Positions 35,318 to 46,203 are shown, numbered from the stretch's first letter. The stretch: DNA of 64,000 bases from Mycolicibacterium poriferae (GCF_010728325.1 NZ_AP022570.1:5084001-5148000), one strand, 5' to 3'. Translations and numbers: made by a program. The notes: generated by a model not told the origin, from the sequence alone.

Positions 35318-36184
35318 TCAGCCAGGCAAAGTTTCACCGCCGAGCGGCGCCAGCACCTCACCGCTGTAATACGACGACAACCGGCCGGAAGCGAAGAACA
35401 CGTAAGACGGGGCGATCTCATCGGGCTGCGCAGGGCGCCCCATCGGCACGTGCTCGCCGAACGAGGAAGTGCGTTCGGCGTCCATGGTGGCGGGGATCAG
35501 TGGCGTCCACACCGGGCCCGGGGCAACGCAGTTCACCCGGATGTTGCGCGGCGCCAGGGATTGCGCCAGCGAGTACGTCAACGCCGTCACCGCACCTTTG
35601 GTCGCCGAATAGTCCATCAGCGTCTTGTTGCCGCGCAACCCGTTGATCGAGCCGGTGTTGATGATGGCCGACCCGTCGGGCAGATGCTTGAGCGCAGCCT
35701 TGGTGACGTGGAAGAAGCTGTCGATGTTCACCGCGAAGGTGTGGCGCCACTGCTCGTCACTGATCTCGGTGAAGTCGTCGACCGGCGCCTGGAATGCGGC
35801 GTTGTTCACGACGATGTCCAGACCGCCGAGCTGTTCGACGGTCCGCTCGACCACGTCGCGGCAGTGCCCGGGGTCGGCGAGGTCGCCCTCCAGCGGCACG
35901 CCCTTCTGTCCGGCGGCCTCGATCAACGACACGGTGTGCGCCGCGTCGGCGGCCTCGGACAGGTACGCGATCGCGACGTCGGCGCCTTCCTTGGCGAACG
36001 CGACCGCCACGGCGCGACCGATCCCCGAATCACCGCCGGTGATCAGCGCGCGCTTTCCCGCCAGCAGGCCGGTCCCGACGTAACCGTGCATCTCGTCCAT
36101 CGGGGGTTCGGCCATGTCGGCGGTGTGCCCGGGGTAGGCGATCACACCGTCGGGCGTCACATTGTCATCCGAGCCATCCGCCAT
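35318..36184 (-). CDS. SDR oxidoreductase (general stress protein 39-like)
   Basis: 288 residues of the extended-N-terminus SDR group. NAD(P) motif TGGDSGIGRA (about 52-61), NNAA, catalytic Ser in NTGSING, and YSATK with catalytic Tyr and Lys. An acidic GSP39-type N-terminus is present. The stop lies only a few bases from the convergent RibD-like gene. Preceded by a SigF-type promoter. Confidence 0.9.
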   Translation of the reverse strand: MADGSDDNVTPDGVIAYPGHTADMAEPPMDEMHGYVGTGLLAGKRALITGGDSGIGRAVAVAFAKEGADVAIAYLSEAADAAHTVSLIEAAGQKGVPLEGDLADPGHCRDVVERTVEQLGGLDIVVNNAAFQAPVDDFTEISDEQWRHTFAVNIDSFFHVTKAALKHLPDGSAIINTGSINGLRGNKTLMDYSATKGAVTALTYSLAQSLAPRNIRVNCVAPGPVWTPLIPATMDAERTSSFGEHVPMGRPAQPDEIAPSYVFFASGRLSSYYSGEVLAPLGGETLPG

Positions 36185-36214
36185 CGCGCCTCCCTCGTCT
36201 ACGGTCGACGCCGC

Positions 36215-36240
36215 ATACCCCCGTCGGCGTCGGCGAAACT
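36215..36240 (-). promoter_or_regulatory. SigF-type promoter
   Basis: Minus strand AGTTT-N15-GGGTAT about 30 bases before the SDR start; a GAGGGAGG ribosome site follows. Confidence 0.65.
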
Positions 36241-36769
36241 ACGGGGTCGGCGGCTCCGACTCCTGCGGCGTGCTCGGTTCCGTGCGCCGCATCGCCAACG
36301 GCAGCACCAACCAGAACCCGGCGAACACCACCAGCGCACCCGCTCCGGCGACCATCGCAGGCAGCGTGCCCACCACGGTGTAGAAGATGATCATCGTCAT
36401 CCCCGAGACCGCCAGGCCCAGCAGCAACACACCGGCGTAGGCACTCTTGTGCGACGCCGACACCAGACTGCGCAGCCGGTGCTGCCGGAACAGCAAACGG
36501 TGCATCGCCACCGGCGCAACGAGCAGCGCAGTGGACAGCACCGCGGTGCAGACGGTGACCAGGTAGACCACCCGCATGGGCCCGCTGAGGATGTCGAACC
36601 GGCCCTGGAACGGCAGCGTGAGCAGAAAGCCGGTGAGCACCTGCACCCCGGTCTGCACCACGCGCAGCTCCTGCAACAAGCTGTTCCAGTTGCGGTCCAA
36701 CCGCTCCATCTCGGTTTCCCGGCGACCGCGGTAGAGCTGTTCACCGTCGGTGCGGGAATCGCCAGCCAT
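36239..36769 (-). CDS. DUF6328 membrane protein
   Basis: 176 residues: a cytoplasmic N-terminus with ELRVVQTGVQVLTGFLLTLPFQGRF, which marks DUF6328, then four membrane helices. The function is unknown; common in actinobacterial stress clusters. Confidence 0.82.
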   Translation of the reverse strand: MAGDSRTDGEQLYRGRRETEMERLDRNWNSLLQELRVVQTGVQVLTGFLLTLPFQGRFDILSGPMRVVYLVTVCTAVLSTALLVAPVAMHRLLFRQHRLRSLVSASHKSAYAGVLLLGLAVSGMTMIIFYTVVGTLPAMVAGAGALVVFAGFWLVLPLAMRRTEPSTPQESEPPTP

Positions 36770-36805
36770 GGCCCGATCATGGCACGTCAGCGGTGATGAC
36801 AGCCA

Positions 36806-36832
36806 GGTTTGACCGGCAGGGGGCTCGGGTAT
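36806..36832 (+). promoter_or_regulatory. SigF-type promoter
   Basis: GGTTT (36806-36810), 16 bp, GGGTAT (36827-36832): the best SigF match in the window, 44 bases before the DUF4235 gene. Confidence 0.75.
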
Positions 36833-36876
36833 GCGCCGAGTCGCCCGACGAAATCACGCAGCTGTGGGAGCCGGCA

Positions 36877-37146
36877 ATGAGCAAACTTTCCAGAAAACTG
36901 TACATCCCGTTGTCCACCGCCGCGAGCATCGGTGGTGGCTTGCTGGCCGGCAAGATTTTCAGCACCGTCTGGCAGCAGATCGACGACAACGATCCGCCCG
37001 ATCCGCAGGATCTCGAGCAACCCATGACCTCGGCCCTGGTGGCCGCCGCGCTGCAGGGCGTGGTGTGGGGTGTGGTTCGCGCCGTGGTGCAACGCGCCGG
37101 CGCGCACAGTTACCAGGCCATCACCGCCGAGCGGCCCCCGACATAG
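36877..37146 (+). CDS. DUF4235 membrane protein
   Basis: 89 residues from MSKLSRKLYIPLSTAAS, with a Gly-rich first helix (IGGGLLAGKIFSTVWQQID), a PPDP turn and a second helix (TSALVAAALQGVVWGVVRAV). DUF4235 proteins are of unknown function. The longer frame from 36793 begins before the SigF promoter and is excluded. Confidence 0.82.
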   Translation: MSKLSRKLYIPLSTAASIGGGLLAGKIFSTVWQQIDDNDPPDPQDLEQPMTSALVAAALQGVVWGVVRAVVQRAGAHSYQAITAERPPT

Positions 37147-37221
37147 CATCGTCGCCAACCTCATAGGCGATCCACAGGTTCCGGTGAGCAGTCTCTAAGC
37201 CCGGCGTCGCACCGTGGAGTC

Positions 37222-37464
37222 ATGGCTCGCACATCGCACGATCGGAGTGCCGCCACCCAGCGGATCTGGTGTGGCGCCCTTCTCGCACTCACCGCCAGCC
37301 TCGCGATTCTGCTGCTGGCCACCCCCGGGGCGGTCGCTCCGGCGCTCTACTGGGCGGTGTCGTCGGTCGCGTTACTGACCGCCCTGGCGGTAGTGGCCGC
37401 CGGCGAATGCGCCTGGGAGCGCATGGTGGCCAACGCCCGTGCCGCCGGTGTGGTGGCGCGCTGA
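37222..37464 (+). CDS. Small two-helix membrane protein
   Basis: 80 residues with two hydrophobic segments (about 18-40 and 42-62). Not recognised. It overlaps the tail of the small leftward ORF at 37372. Confidence 0.55.
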   Translation: MARTSHDRSAATQRIWCGALLALTASLAILLLATPGAVAPALYWAVSSVALLTALAVVAAGECAWERMVANARAAGVVAR

Positions 37465-37566
37465 CCATGTCTCGCGGCGTTCAGCGCGGCGGTTGACAAA
37501 CCGAGCGGTCAGCAACACCGCACTGGGAATGGCGAGGAACACCAGCACTGCCAGCAGGTCGCTCAT
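37372..37566 (-). CDS. Small membrane ORF behind a Kdp-type repeat
   Basis: 64 residues: one membrane helix at the N-terminus (MSDLLAVLVFLAIPSAVLL) then a basic region (NRRAERRE). ATG 37566 has an AAGGAAA site. A perfect CGTCAAG direct repeat lies about 145 bases upstream, as before kdpF, and the N-terminus resembles the small ORF at 41506. The last third overlaps another gene antisense, so the end is uncertain. Confidence 0.4.
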   Translation of the reverse strand: MSDLLAVLVFLAIPSAVLLTARFVNRRAERRETWSARHHTGGTGVGHHALPGAFAGGHYRQGGQ

Positions 37567-37709
37567 GGAGTTTCCTTCCGTTGATCGTCGAGGTGCCACG
37601 CCCGCACAATGCCGTCGCGGCCCGAGTCATGCTGCATACCTTCACTTCTAGCGGCCCGAACGTACGGCGGAAAGCGTCCATACAGAACCTTTACACCCGT
37701 GGCACCAGC

Positions 37710-37727
37710 CTTGACGCTCTCTTGACG
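37710..37727 (-). promoter_or_regulatory. CGTCAAG direct repeat (KdpE-site candidate)
   Basis: Minus strand CGTCAAG-AGAG-CGTCAAG, 7-N4-7, identical in form to the repeat upstream of kdpF at 41399. It lies in a 429-bp gene-free gap between the small ORF and kdpE. Confidence 0.55.
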
Positions 37728-37995
37728 GCGACGGCGCGCGGTGCCGAACCCGGGCTCAGGTCATGCGCTTCGGGCAGCGCGCTCGCGCGACGAACGGGCA
37801 CCCGTCTCCCGAGTAGATGAAATCCGTTGCCGGACGCGGCCCCACGGTGTCGGCAATGGCGACCCAGGCCTGCGCGCCGCCGACTAGCGCGACCGCCGTG
37901 GTGGCTTTGCTGTCCTGTCCAAATGAAGTTTTTCGGACGCGGACATGGAAGCGGAAGAGCCGAACGGCCCTACCTTTCAGGTGCGGACCCGAACC

Positions 37996-38685
37996 TCATG
38001 CCTCGAACCGGTACCCCATGCCGGCCTCGGTGAGCAGATGACGAGGGTGCGATGGGTCGTCTTCGAGCTTCCGTCGCAACTGAGTGAGATAGACCCTCAG
38101 GTAATGAGTCTCTTTGGCGTAGGCCGGCCCCCACACTTCACGCAACAGTTCTTCGCGACCCACCAGCTTGCCGCGGTGGCGTACCAGCATCTCCAACATG
38201 CCCCACTCCGTCGGCGTCAGATGCACCTCCGCGCCGTTCTTGGTGACCTTCTTGGCCGCCAGATCCACGGTGAACGACGCGGTCTCAACCACCGGTTCGT
38301 CGGCGTCAACCGACGCCGCTGCGCGCCGTACCGCGGCACGCAGCCGAGCCAACAGCTCGTCCATCCCGAATGGCTTGGTCACATAATCGTCGGCGCCGGC
38401 ATCGAGCGCCTGCACCTTGTCCGAGGAGTCGGTGCGCGCCGAGAGCACGATCACCGGCGCACTCAACCAGCCGCGCAATCCGCCGAGCACCTCGATGCCC
38501 GACATGTCCGGCAAACCGAGATCCAGAATCACCACCTCGGGCCGGAACTCGGCAGCAGCCCGCAACGCATCGGTGCCGTTGGTCACGGTGACGACGTCGT
38601 AGCCGCGCACCGAGAGGTTGATGCGCAACGCTCGCAGGATCTGGGGCTCGTCGTCGACCACCAGAACCCGGACCTTGCCGGTCAT
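37996..38685 (-). CDS. kdpE: KdpE response regulator
   Basis: 229 residues. Receiver with VVDDE, Asp in VILDLGLPDMSG (near 53), Lys in TKPFGMDEL, and a winged-helix domain (HLTPTEWGMLEML, YLTQLRRKLEDD). It turns on kdpFABC when phosphorylated by KdpD under low potassium. The start overlaps the kdpD stop by 4 bases. Corresponds to Rv1027c. Confidence 0.95.
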   Translation of the reverse strand: MTGKVRVLVVDDEPQILRALRINLSVRGYDVVTVTNGTDALRAAAEFRPEVVILDLGLPDMSGIEVLGGLRGWLSAPVIVLSARTDSSDKVQALDAGADDYVTKPFGMDELLARLRAAVRRAAASVDADEPVVETASFTVDLAAKKVTKNGAEVHLTPTEWGMLEMLVRHRGKLVGREELLREVWGPAYAKETHYLRVYLTQLRRKLEDDPSHPRHLLTEAGMGYRFEA

Positions 38686-41270
38686 CGTTCCTCACCGGCG
38701 GGAGCCGCCAGGTCGACGACGACGGTCAAACCTCCGCCGGGGGTGTCGGTGGCGGTGATGGTGCCACCCATCGCCTCCACGAATCCGCGTGCCACCGACA
38801 ACCCCAGACCCACACCGCTGCTGGTGTCGTGATCACCGAGTCGCTGAAATGGGGCGAACAGCTCTTCTTCGGTTCCGCGGGGCATCCCGGGTCCCTCGTC
38901 GACCACGTTGATCAGCACCCGATCTGCGATCTGTCCGGCATTGACGCGTACCGGACGATCGGGCGCGTACCGCAACGCATTGTCGATCAAGTTCGCCAAC
39001 ACTCGTTCCAGCAGACCACTGTCAGCCAGGGCGACCGTGTCGCCGACCTCCACCGTCACACGCTGCCAGCTGGCCGCCGCCGAACCGGTCGCACCGCGGC
39101 TGATGCCCACCAACGCGCGGTGAACCACTTCGTCGAGATAGACTCGCCGCAGTTGAGGTTGCACCACGCCGGCTGCCAGGCGGGACGAGTCCAGGAGGTT
39201 GCCCACCAGAGCGGTCAGCTGATCGACTGACTCCTCGATGGTGGCCAGTAACTCGGCGGTGTCATCCGGGGAGAACCCGACGTCGTCGCTTCGCAGGCTT
39301 GACACCGCAGCCTTGGCTGCGGCCAACGGTGTGCGCAGATCGTGGCTCACCGCCGAGAGGAGCGAGCGGCGCAATTCGTCGGCCTGCTCGATGGCTTCAG
39401 CTCGGCTGGCTTCGGCACTGAGCTCCCGCTGCCGCACCAACCCGGCCGCCTGTTTGGCCACCGGTGTCAACACCCGCCGATCTCGGGCAGCGAGCTTCGG
39501 GCCGGCCATCAGCACCCAGAATTCGTCGTCGCCGGCATCGACCGCGGTGTCGGCGGTGTCGATGCTCACGCACGGCTGTGGGCCCACACACGCGATGACC
39601 CGATCACCGTGGGTGTCGCGGCGCAGCATGCTGACCGCCCGCTGCGAGTACGTCTCCCTGACCCGATCCAATAAGGTTTCCAAATCCGCACCGCGGAGCA
39701 CCGACCCGGCGAACAGCGCCAACAATTCAGCCTCTCTCGCCGCCTGGCGCGCCTCACGGGTGCGCTGGGCGGCACTGTCGACCAATACCGCCACGGCGCT
39801 CGCCACCAGCATCAGCACGATGATCGTCAGCGCATTGTCCGGCTCGTAGACCGTGAATGTATAGCGCGGCTCGGTGAGCAGATAGTTGAGCAGCATTCCC
39901 GAAAGCACCGCCGACAGCAGCGCCGGCGCCACTCCGCCCAGCAGAGCCACAACCAGCACCCCGACGAAGAACAGCGCACTTTCCCCGCTGATACTCAGGA
40001 ACGGGTCCAACAGACCTGCGGTGACTGCGGCGGTCGCCGACGGAACCATGATCGCAGCCACCCAGGAAGCCACCCGCCGTTGCCGCGACAGCAGGCCGCC
40101 CAACGCGACCGGGCGGGTGGCCTCCTCGTGGGTCACCATGTGCACGTCGATGGTGCCGGAATGCTGCACGATGGCCGCACCGATGCCCTCATCGAGGATG
40201 CGCGCCCACCGGGACCGGCGCGACGTGCCCACCACCAACTGGGTGGCATTCATCTCGCGAGCGAAATCCAACAACGCTTCGGGTACCTGATCGCCGACGA
40301 CGGTGTGCACGGTTGCGCCCAAACTGGCGGCGAGCTCGCGCACCCGCCCCATCTGCGGGCCCGACACCCCTGTCAGCCCGTCGCCTCGGACCACATGAAC
40401 GACCATCAGTTCAGCGCTGGCTTTCGACGCGATACGAAAGGCCCGGCGGATCAACGTCTCGGACTCCACCCCGCCGGTGACCGCCACCACGACCCGCTCA
40501 CGCGCCTCCCACGTGTCGGTGATCTTCTTCTCGGCGCGGTACTTCTCCAGCGCCGCATCGACCTGATCGGCGAGCCACAACAGCGCCAACTCGCGCAGCG
40601 CTGTCAGGTTGCCCTTGCGGAAGTAGTTCGACAATGCCGCATCGACCCGTTCCGGCGCATACACATTTCCGTGAGCAAGCCTGCGCCGCAACGCTTCCGG
40701 CGTGATATCCACCAACTCGACCTGATCGGCCGCGCGCACGACCTCGTCGGGGATCTTCTCCTGCTGCTCGATCCCGGTGATCCGGGCGACGACGTCATTG
40801 AGGCTCTCCAGATGCTGGATGTTCACCGTGGACACGACGGTGATACCCGCGGCGAGCAATTCCTCGACGTCCTGCCACCGTTTGGCGTTCTTGCTCCCCG
40901 GTGTGTTGCTGTGGGCCAGTTCGTCGACGAGCACCACCTCGGGACGACGCCGCAGCACCGCTTCGACATCCAGCTCCGGAAAGCGGCCGCCGCGGTAGGT
41001 CACGTACTTGGGCGCGATCGTCTCGATGCCCTGCAGCAGGTCGGCAGTCTTCGCCCGCCCGTGCGTCTCCACGACCGCCGCCACCAGGTCGGTGCCCCGC
41101 TCGAGTCGCCGGTGCGCCTCACCCAGCATGGCGTACGTCTTGCCCACACCGGGTGCTGCACCGAGATAGACACGCAGCTCTCCGCGGTGCGGTCTGGTCA
41201 GCCCAGGACCGCGGCCTGGTTCTTCCCCCGTGCCAGCGGGCGCCCGGTCATCACTCACAACCACAATCAT
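38682..41270 (-). CDS. kdpD: KdpD potassium sensor kinase
   Basis: 862 residues. An N-terminal KdpD domain with Walker A (GAAPGVGKTYAML) and Walker B-like VLVDELAHSN, a universal-stress-type domain (about 235-370), four membrane helices (about 400-500), a GAF-like region, HisKA with SAVSHDLRTPLAAAK and an ATPase domain with GVGLGLSVARGF. It senses potassium limitation and phosphorylates KdpE. Divergent from the structural operon. Confidence 0.96.
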   Translation of the reverse strand: MIVVVSDDRAPAGTGEEPGRGPGLTRPHRGELRVYLGAAPGVGKTYAMLGEAHRRLERGTDLVAAVVETHGRAKTADLLQGIETIAPKYVTYRGGRFPELDVEAVLRRRPEVVLVDELAHSNTPGSKNAKRWQDVEELLAAGITVVSTVNIQHLESLNDVVARITGIEQQEKIPDEVVRAADQVELVDITPEALRRRLAHGNVYAPERVDAALSNYFRKGNLTALRELALLWLADQVDAALEKYRAEKKITDTWEARERVVVAVTGGVESETLIRRAFRIASKASAELMVVHVVRGDGLTGVSGPQMGRVRELAASLGATVHTVVGDQVPEALLDFAREMNATQLVVGTSRRSRWARILDEGIGAAIVQHSGTIDVHMVTHEEATRPVALGGLLSRQRRVASWVAAIMVPSATAAVTAGLLDPFLSISGESALFFVGVLVVALLGGVAPALLSAVLSGMLLNYLLTEPRYTFTVYEPDNALTIIVLMLVASAVAVLVDSAAQRTREARQAAREAELLALFAGSVLRGADLETLLDRVRETYSQRAVSMLRRDTHGDRVIACVGPQPCVSIDTADTAVDAGDDEFWVLMAGPKLAARDRRVLTPVAKQAAGLVRQRELSAEASRAEAIEQADELRRSLLSAVSHDLRTPLAAAKAAVSSLRSDDVGFSPDDTAELLATIEESVDQLTALVGNLLDSSRLAAGVVQPQLRRVYLDEVVHRALVGISRGATGSAAASWQRVTVEVGDTVALADSGLLERVLANLIDNALRYAPDRPVRVNAGQIADRVLINVVDEGPGMPRGTEEELFAPFQRLGDHDTSSGVGLGLSVARGFVEAMGGTITATDTPGGGLTVVVDLAAPAGEER

Positions 41271-41377
41271 CCACGAGGCGAACGTTCGCGGGAATGCGGT
41301 GATACACCGAATCGACGAGCACGGACCCAGTTTCGGCGCTGATGGCGCCGCTGTCCCGGCTCAGGCCGTAAAGATTT

Positions 41378-41416
41378 CGTCAAGATTGGTCGCCGCACCG
41401 TCAAGGAGCCGTCAAC
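41378..41416 (+). promoter_or_regulatory. kdpFABC control region with three CGTCAA repeats
   Basis: CGTCAAG at 41378-41384 and 41399-41405, and CGTCAAC at 41410-41416. The last two form a 7-N4-7 direct repeat, and the first is 21 bases (two turns) away. Located between divergent kdpD and kdpF; the probable KdpE binding region. Confidence 0.6.
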
Positions 41417-41505
41417 GACGACGATGACCTGCGGCTCAGGGGGTTAGCGTTCTGCGCCGGATGTGCACCGCTGCGACCGTGGCGGTCCGACGTGAGAGGA
41501 ACGAA

Positions 41506-41649
41506 ATGGCCGACCTCGTGTTGGTGCTGGTTGTGCTGGGCTTCTTCGGGCTGTGTTGGCTTTATGTCCGTGGTTGCGACCACATCATCCGCCACGACGA
41601 CATCAGCGATTCACCAAGCGAACCGACTCGAGAGGCGACCCACCGATGA
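41506..41649 (+). CDS. Small membrane protein preceding kdpF
   Basis: 47 residues: a single helix ([21 protein letters not shown]) and a polar tail. GAGAGGA lies 5 bases before the ATG. Its stop overlaps the kdpF start (ATGA), so it is the first cistron of the kdp operon. No known function; a KdpFABC accessory is possible. Confidence 0.65.
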   Translation: MADLVLVLVVLGFFGLCWLYVRGCDHIIRHDDISDSPSEPTREATHR

Positions 41650-41738
41650 CCGGCGTCGACAACATCGTCGGACTGGTTGTCGCCGTCGCATTGGCCGCAT
41701 TCCTGGTGGCGGCGCTGTTGTTCCCGGAGAGGTTCTGA
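41646..41738 (+). CDS. kdpF: KdpF small subunit
   Basis: 30 residues, [20 protein letters not shown] then LFPERF, the single-helix peptide that stabilises the KdpABC complex. It overlaps its neighbours on both sides (ATGA and TGATG). Confidence 0.9.
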   Translation: MTGVDNIVGLVVAVALAAFLVAALLFPERF

Positions 41739-43450
41739 TGTCGATTCCCAACTGGGTCCAGTTCGCCGTTCTCATCGCGTTACTCGCGATCACCGCACCT
41801 CCGCTGGGCCTCTACATCGCGCGCGTGTACGGCGAGACCGGCACCGCGCCCGGCGACCGATTCTTCAAGCCTGTCGAGAGGATGCTCTACCGGCTGTGCC
41901 GTGTTGACCCGGCAAGCGAGCAACGTTGGACAACATATGCTTTCGCGGTCATCGCGTTCAGCGCGGTGTCCTTTCTGCTCCTCTATGGTCTGCTGCGACT
42001 GCAGGCGGTGTTGCCGTTCAACCCGACTGATATGCCTGCGGTCACCGACCATGTCGCGTTCAACGCCGCCGTGAGCTTCATGACCAACACCAACTGGCAG
42101 TCCTACGGCGGCGAGACCACGCTCAGTCACCTCACCCAGATGACCGGGCTCACCGTGCAGAACTTCGTCTCCGCCGCAGTCGGCATGTGTGTGATGGCCG
42201 CCCTGATCCGCGGACTCGCCCGCCGGCGGGCCCAGACCCTGGGCAACTTCTGGGTCGATCTGACGCGCACCGTCCTCAGGATTCTGCTGCCCCTGTCTTT
42301 CGTGGTCGCGTTGCTGTTGATCAGCCAGGGCGTCATCCAGAATCTGAGCGGTTTCACTGCGGCCCAGACACTCGAAGACGCCACCCAGTACATCCCGGGT
42401 GGGCCGGCGGCCAGCCAGGTCGCCATCAAGCAGCTCGGCACCAACGGCGGCGGATTCTTCAACGTCAACAGCGCCCACCCGTTGGAGAACTACACGCCGT
42501 TGGGCAACCTGATCGAGAACTGGGCGATTCTGGTCGTCCCGTTCGCGCTGGCCTTCACGTTCGGCCGAATGGTCGGTGACCGCCGCCAGGGCTTTGCGGT
42601 GGCGGCGATCATGGCGATCATCTGTTTCGGCATGTCGGTGGCGGCCATGAGCTTTGAGGGCAACGGAAATCCGCGGCTCGACGCGCTCGGCGTGTCGCAG
42701 ACTGCGACGGCCGACCAGTCCGGCGGCAACCTGGAAGGTAAAGAAGTCCGTTTCGGCACTGCGGCTTCCGGACTGTGGGCGGCCTCGACGACCGGAACGT
42801 CGAACGGTTCCGTGAACTCGATGCACGACAGCTACACGCCGCTGGGCGGGATGATTCCGATGTCGCACATGATGCTCGGTGAGGTGAGTCCCGGTGGCGT
42901 CGGCGTCGGCCTCAACGGACTGCTGATCATGGCGATCCTGTCGGTGTTCATCGCCGGGCTGATGGTGGGCCGCACTCCTGAGTATCTCGGCAAGAAGATC
43001 CAAGCCACCGAGATGAAGCTGGTCACCCTCTATATCTTGGCGATGCCCGCCACGCTGTTGGCGTTCGCTGCCGCATCGGTGCTCATCCCCAGCGCCTTGG
43101 ACTCGCTGAACAACACCGGACCACACGGTCTTTCGGAGATCTTGTACGCCTTCGCGTCGGGCTCCAACAACAACGGTTCAGCGTTCGCCGGCCTGACCGC
43201 ATCCACCTGGTGGTACGACGTCACCATCGGGTTGGCGATGCTGATCGGGAGGTTCTTCCTCATCATTCCCGTACTGGCGATCGCGGGATCGATGGCACGC
43301 AAGGGAACCACACCGGTGACCACCGCGTCGTTCCCCACGCACAAACCTCTGTTCGTCGGCCTGGTGATCGGCATCGTCCTGATCGTGGGCGGCCTGACGT
43401 TCTTCCCCGCGCTGGCGCTGGGGCCCGTCGTCGAGCAGCTGTCTATCTAG
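41738..43450 (+). CDS. kdpA: KdpA potassium channel-like subunit
   Basis: 570 residues with about ten membrane helices and the four selectivity-filter-like loops, including [19 protein letters not shown] and [11 protein letters not shown]. It binds and conducts K+ for the KdpB pump. ATG 41738 overlaps the kdpF stop. Confidence 0.97.
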   Translation: MSIPNWVQFAVLIALLAITAPPLGLYIARVYGETGTAPGDRFFKPVERMLYRLCRVDPASEQRWTTYAFAVIAFSAVSFLLLYGLLRLQAVLPFNPTDMPAVTDHVAFNAAVSFMTNTNWQSYGGETTLSHLTQMTGLTVQNFVSAAVGMCVMAALIRGLARRRAQTLGNFWVDLTRTVLRILLPLSFVVALLLISQGVIQNLSGFTAAQTLEDATQYIPGGPAASQVAIKQLGTNGGGFFNVNSAHPLENYTPLGNLIENWAILVVPFALAFTFGRMVGDRRQGFAVAAIMAIICFGMSVAAMSFEGNGNPRLDALGVSQTATADQSGGNLEGKEVRFGTAASGLWAASTTGTSNGSVNSMHDSYTPLGGMIPMSHMMLGEVSPGGVGVGLNGLLIMAILSVFIAGLMVGRTPEYLGKKIQATEMKLVTLYILAMPATLLAFAAASVLIPSALDSLNNTGPHGLSEILYAFASGSNNNGSAFAGLTASTWWYDVTIGLAMLIGRFFLIIPVLAIAGSMARKGTTPVTTASFPTHKPLFVGLVIGIVLIVGGLTFFPALALGPVVEQLSI

Positions 43451-43465
43451 GAGAACACACCAACC

Positions 43466-45586
43466 ATGGAAACTCTGACCACCGCGGACTCCGCCCGGGC
43501 AGAAGCGGCGACTACGCCGCGCCCGGCGTCACGGTCGCTGTTCGACCCGACGATCATGCGGTCCGCCGCTCTCGATAGCCTGCGCAAGCTCGACCCGCGT
43601 GTGCAGGCACGCAACCCGGTCATGTTCGTCGTGCTGGTCGGCAGTGTCATCACCACCATCCTGTTCCTGCGCGACCTGCCCTCATCCACCGCGGCGCAGA
43701 ACGTGTTCAACGGGTTGATCTCTGCCTTCCTGTGGTTCACGGTGCTGTTCGCCAACTTCGCCGAGGCGATGGCCGAGGGCCGCGGTAAAGCCCAGGCGGC
43801 GACCCTGCGCAAAGTCCGCTCCGACACGATGGCCAACCGGCGCAACGAAAGCGGCGCCGTCGAGTCCGTCCCGGCGTCGCAGCTCGCCGTCGGCGACATC
43901 GTTGACGTGACAGCCGGGGAGACGATTCCCTCCGACGGCGAGATCGTCGACGGGATCGCCACCATCGACGAGTCGGCGATCACCGGTGAGTCCGCCCCGG
44001 TCATCCGCGAATCCGGCGGGGATCGGTCCGCGGTGACGGGCGGGACGGTCGTGCTCTCCGACCGGATCGTCGTGCGAATCACCGCGCGCCAGGGCGAGAC
44101 GTTCCTGGATCGCATGATCGCCCTGGTGGAAGGGGCGGCACGGCAGAAGACACCCAACGAGATCGCCCTGAACATCCTGCTGGCTGGGTTGACGATCATC
44201 TTCCTGCTCGCCGTGGTCACCCTGCAGCCGTTCGCGATGTATTCCGGTGAAGGCCAGCAGGTGATCGTGCTCGTGGCACTGCTGGTGTGCCTGATCCCCA
44301 CCACGATCGGCGCCCTGCTGTCCGCCATCGGCATCGCCGGTATGGACCGGCTGGTCCAGCACAACGTGCTCGCCACATCGGGGCGCGCCGTCGAAGCGGC
44401 CGGCGACGTGAACACCCTCCTGTTGGACAAGACCGGAACCATCACCCTCGGCAACCGCCAGGCCACCGAGTTCGTGGCGGTGCACGGAGTGACGGCACAG
44501 CAGGTCGCCGACGCGGCGCAGCTGTCCAGCCTGGCCGATCAGACCCCCGAGGGTCGCTCCATCGTCGTGCTTGCCAAGCAGCAGTTCGGGCTCCGCGCCC
44601 GCGATGAGGGAGTCATGTCACACGCCACCTTCGTGCCCTTCACCGCCGAAACCCGCATGTCCGGAGTCGATCTCGCCGAGCCGGCCGGTGTTCGCCGCAT
44701 CCGTAAAGGCGCCGCCTCGGCGGTGATGAAATGGGTTCGCGACCACGGCGGGCACCCCACCGAGAACGTCGGCGACATCGTCGACGGCATCAGCTCCGGC
44801 GGCGGCACTCCCCTGGTGGTCGCCGAATGGGTGGAAGGGGCCAACGCCCGGGCGGTCGGTGTCGTCCACCTCAAGGACATCGTCAAGGAGGGCATGCGGG
44901 AACGCTTCGACGAGATGCGACGCATGAGCATCCGTACCGTGATGATCACCGGCGACAACCCGGCCACCGCGCGAGCCATCGCCGACGAAGCCGGAGTCGA
45001 CGACTTCCTGGCCGAAGCCACGCCGGAGGACAAGCTCGCTCTGATTCGACGAGAGCAACAGGGCGGTCGGCTGGTCGCGATGACCGGTGACGGCACCAAC
45101 GACGCCCCGGCTCTGGCGCAGGCCGACGTCGGGGTCGCCATGAACACCGGCACCCAGGCCGCCCGCGAGGCCGGCAACATGGTGGATCTGGATTCCGACC
45201 CGACCAAACTGATCGAGATCGTCGAGATCGGCAAGCAACTTCTGATCACCCGCGGTGCGCTGACCACCTTCTCGATCGCCAACGACGTCGCGAAGTACTT
45301 CGCGATCATCCCGGCGATGTTCGCCGGCCTGTTCCCTGTACTCGACAAGCTCAACGTCATGGGGCTGGACTCGCCACGCTCGGCGATTCTGTCCGCGGTG
45401 ATCTTCAACGCACTGGTGATCGTCGTGCTGATCCCATTGGCGTTGCGGGGAGTACGTTTCCGCGCCGACAGCGCATCGGCGCTGTTGCGCCGCAACCTCG
45501 CCATCTACGGGTTGGGCGGGCTCGTCGTCCCGTTCCTCGGAATCAAATTCATCGATCTGCTGATCGTGGCCCTGGGAGTGTCCTGA
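43466..45586 (+). CDS. kdpB: KdpB P-type ATPase subunit
   Basis: 706 residues: actuator TGES (near 172), phosphorylation motif DKTGTIT (near 316), [10 protein letters not shown] hinge (near 535), and membrane segments typical of P-type ATPases. It hydrolyses ATP to drive K+ uptake. Starts 15 bases after kdpA; stop overlaps kdpC. Confidence 0.97.
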   Translation: METLTTADSARAEAATTPRPASRSLFDPTIMRSAALDSLRKLDPRVQARNPVMFVVLVGSVITTILFLRDLPSSTAAQNVFNGLISAFLWFTVLFANFAEAMAEGRGKAQAATLRKVRSDTMANRRNESGAVESVPASQLAVGDIVDVTAGETIPSDGEIVDGIATIDESAITGESAPVIRESGGDRSAVTGGTVVLSDRIVVRITARQGETFLDRMIALVEGAARQKTPNEIALNILLAGLTIIFLLAVVTLQPFAMYSGEGQQVIVLVALLVCLIPTTIGALLSAIGIAGMDRLVQHNVLATSGRAVEAAGDVNTLLLDKTGTITLGNRQATEFVAVHGVTAQQVADAAQLSSLADQTPEGRSIVVLAKQQFGLRARDEGVMSHATFVPFTAETRMSGVDLAEPAGVRRIRKGAASAVMKWVRDHGGHPTENVGDIVDGISSGGGTPLVVAEWVEGANARAVGVVHLKDIVKEGMRERFDEMRRMSIRTVMITGDNPATARAIADEAGVDDFLAEATPEDKLALIRREQQGGRLVAMTGDGTNDAPALAQADVGVAMNTGTQAAREAGNMVDLDSDPTKLIEIVEIGKQLLITRGALTTFSIANDVAKYFAIIPAMFAGLFPVLDKLNVMGLDSPRSAILSAVIFNALVIVVLIPLALRGVRFRADSASALLRRNLAIYGLGGLVVPFLGIKFIDLLIVALGVS

Positions 45587-46155
45587 TGCGTCGCCAACTG
45601 CTGCCCGCCGTCGTCATGCTGGCCCTGTTCACCGCGCTGACCGGGGTTGCGTATCCACTTCTCGTCACCGGAGTCGGGCAACTGCTCTGGCCTGCCAAGG
45701 CCGACGGCTCACTGATCGAACGCGACGGCGCCGTCGTCGGTTCCGCCCAGATCGGGCAACAGTTCACCACGCCCCGGTACTTCCATCCTCGACCGTCGTC
45801 AGCCGGGGGCGGGTACGACGGCGCCGCAAGTTCGGGATCCAATCTCGGCCCCACGAACGACGCGTTCCTCGACGAGGTTTCAGAGCGGGTCGACCGCTAC
45901 CGCGCCGAGAACAACCTGACTGCCCAGACCCTGGTGCCCGTCGACGCCGTCACCGGCTCCGGATCGGGGCTTGATCCGGCCATCTCCGTCGCCAACGCCC
46001 GACTGCAAACCCCGCGGGTGGCCGCGGAACGAGGCCTGCCCTCCGACACCGTCGCCGACATCGTCGACGAGTGCACCGAAGGGCGCGGCCTGGGGGTCCT
46101 GGGCGAACCGGCGGTCAACGTCCTGTGCCTGAACCTGGCGCTGGACCGGCGGTGA
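45586..46155 (+). CDS. kdpC: KdpC subunit
   Basis: 189 residues with one N-terminal membrane helix and the KdpC signatures [20 protein letters not shown] and [10 protein letters not shown]. It assists ATP and K+ affinity of the complex. TGATG overlap with kdpB. Confidence 0.96.
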   Translation: MRRQLLPAVVMLALFTALTGVAYPLLVTGVGQLLWPAKADGSLIERDGAVVGSAQIGQQFTTPRYFHPRPSSAGGGYDGAASSGSNLGPTNDAFLDEVSERVDRYRAENNLTAQTLVPVDAVTGSGSGLDPAISVANARLQTPRVAAERGLPSDTVADIVDECTEGRGLGVLGEPAVNVLCLNLALDRR

Positions 46156-46203
46156 CCACGGGAACACGGCGCGTCAAGACCGCGCAAAAGTTGCCGCGTT
46201 CGG

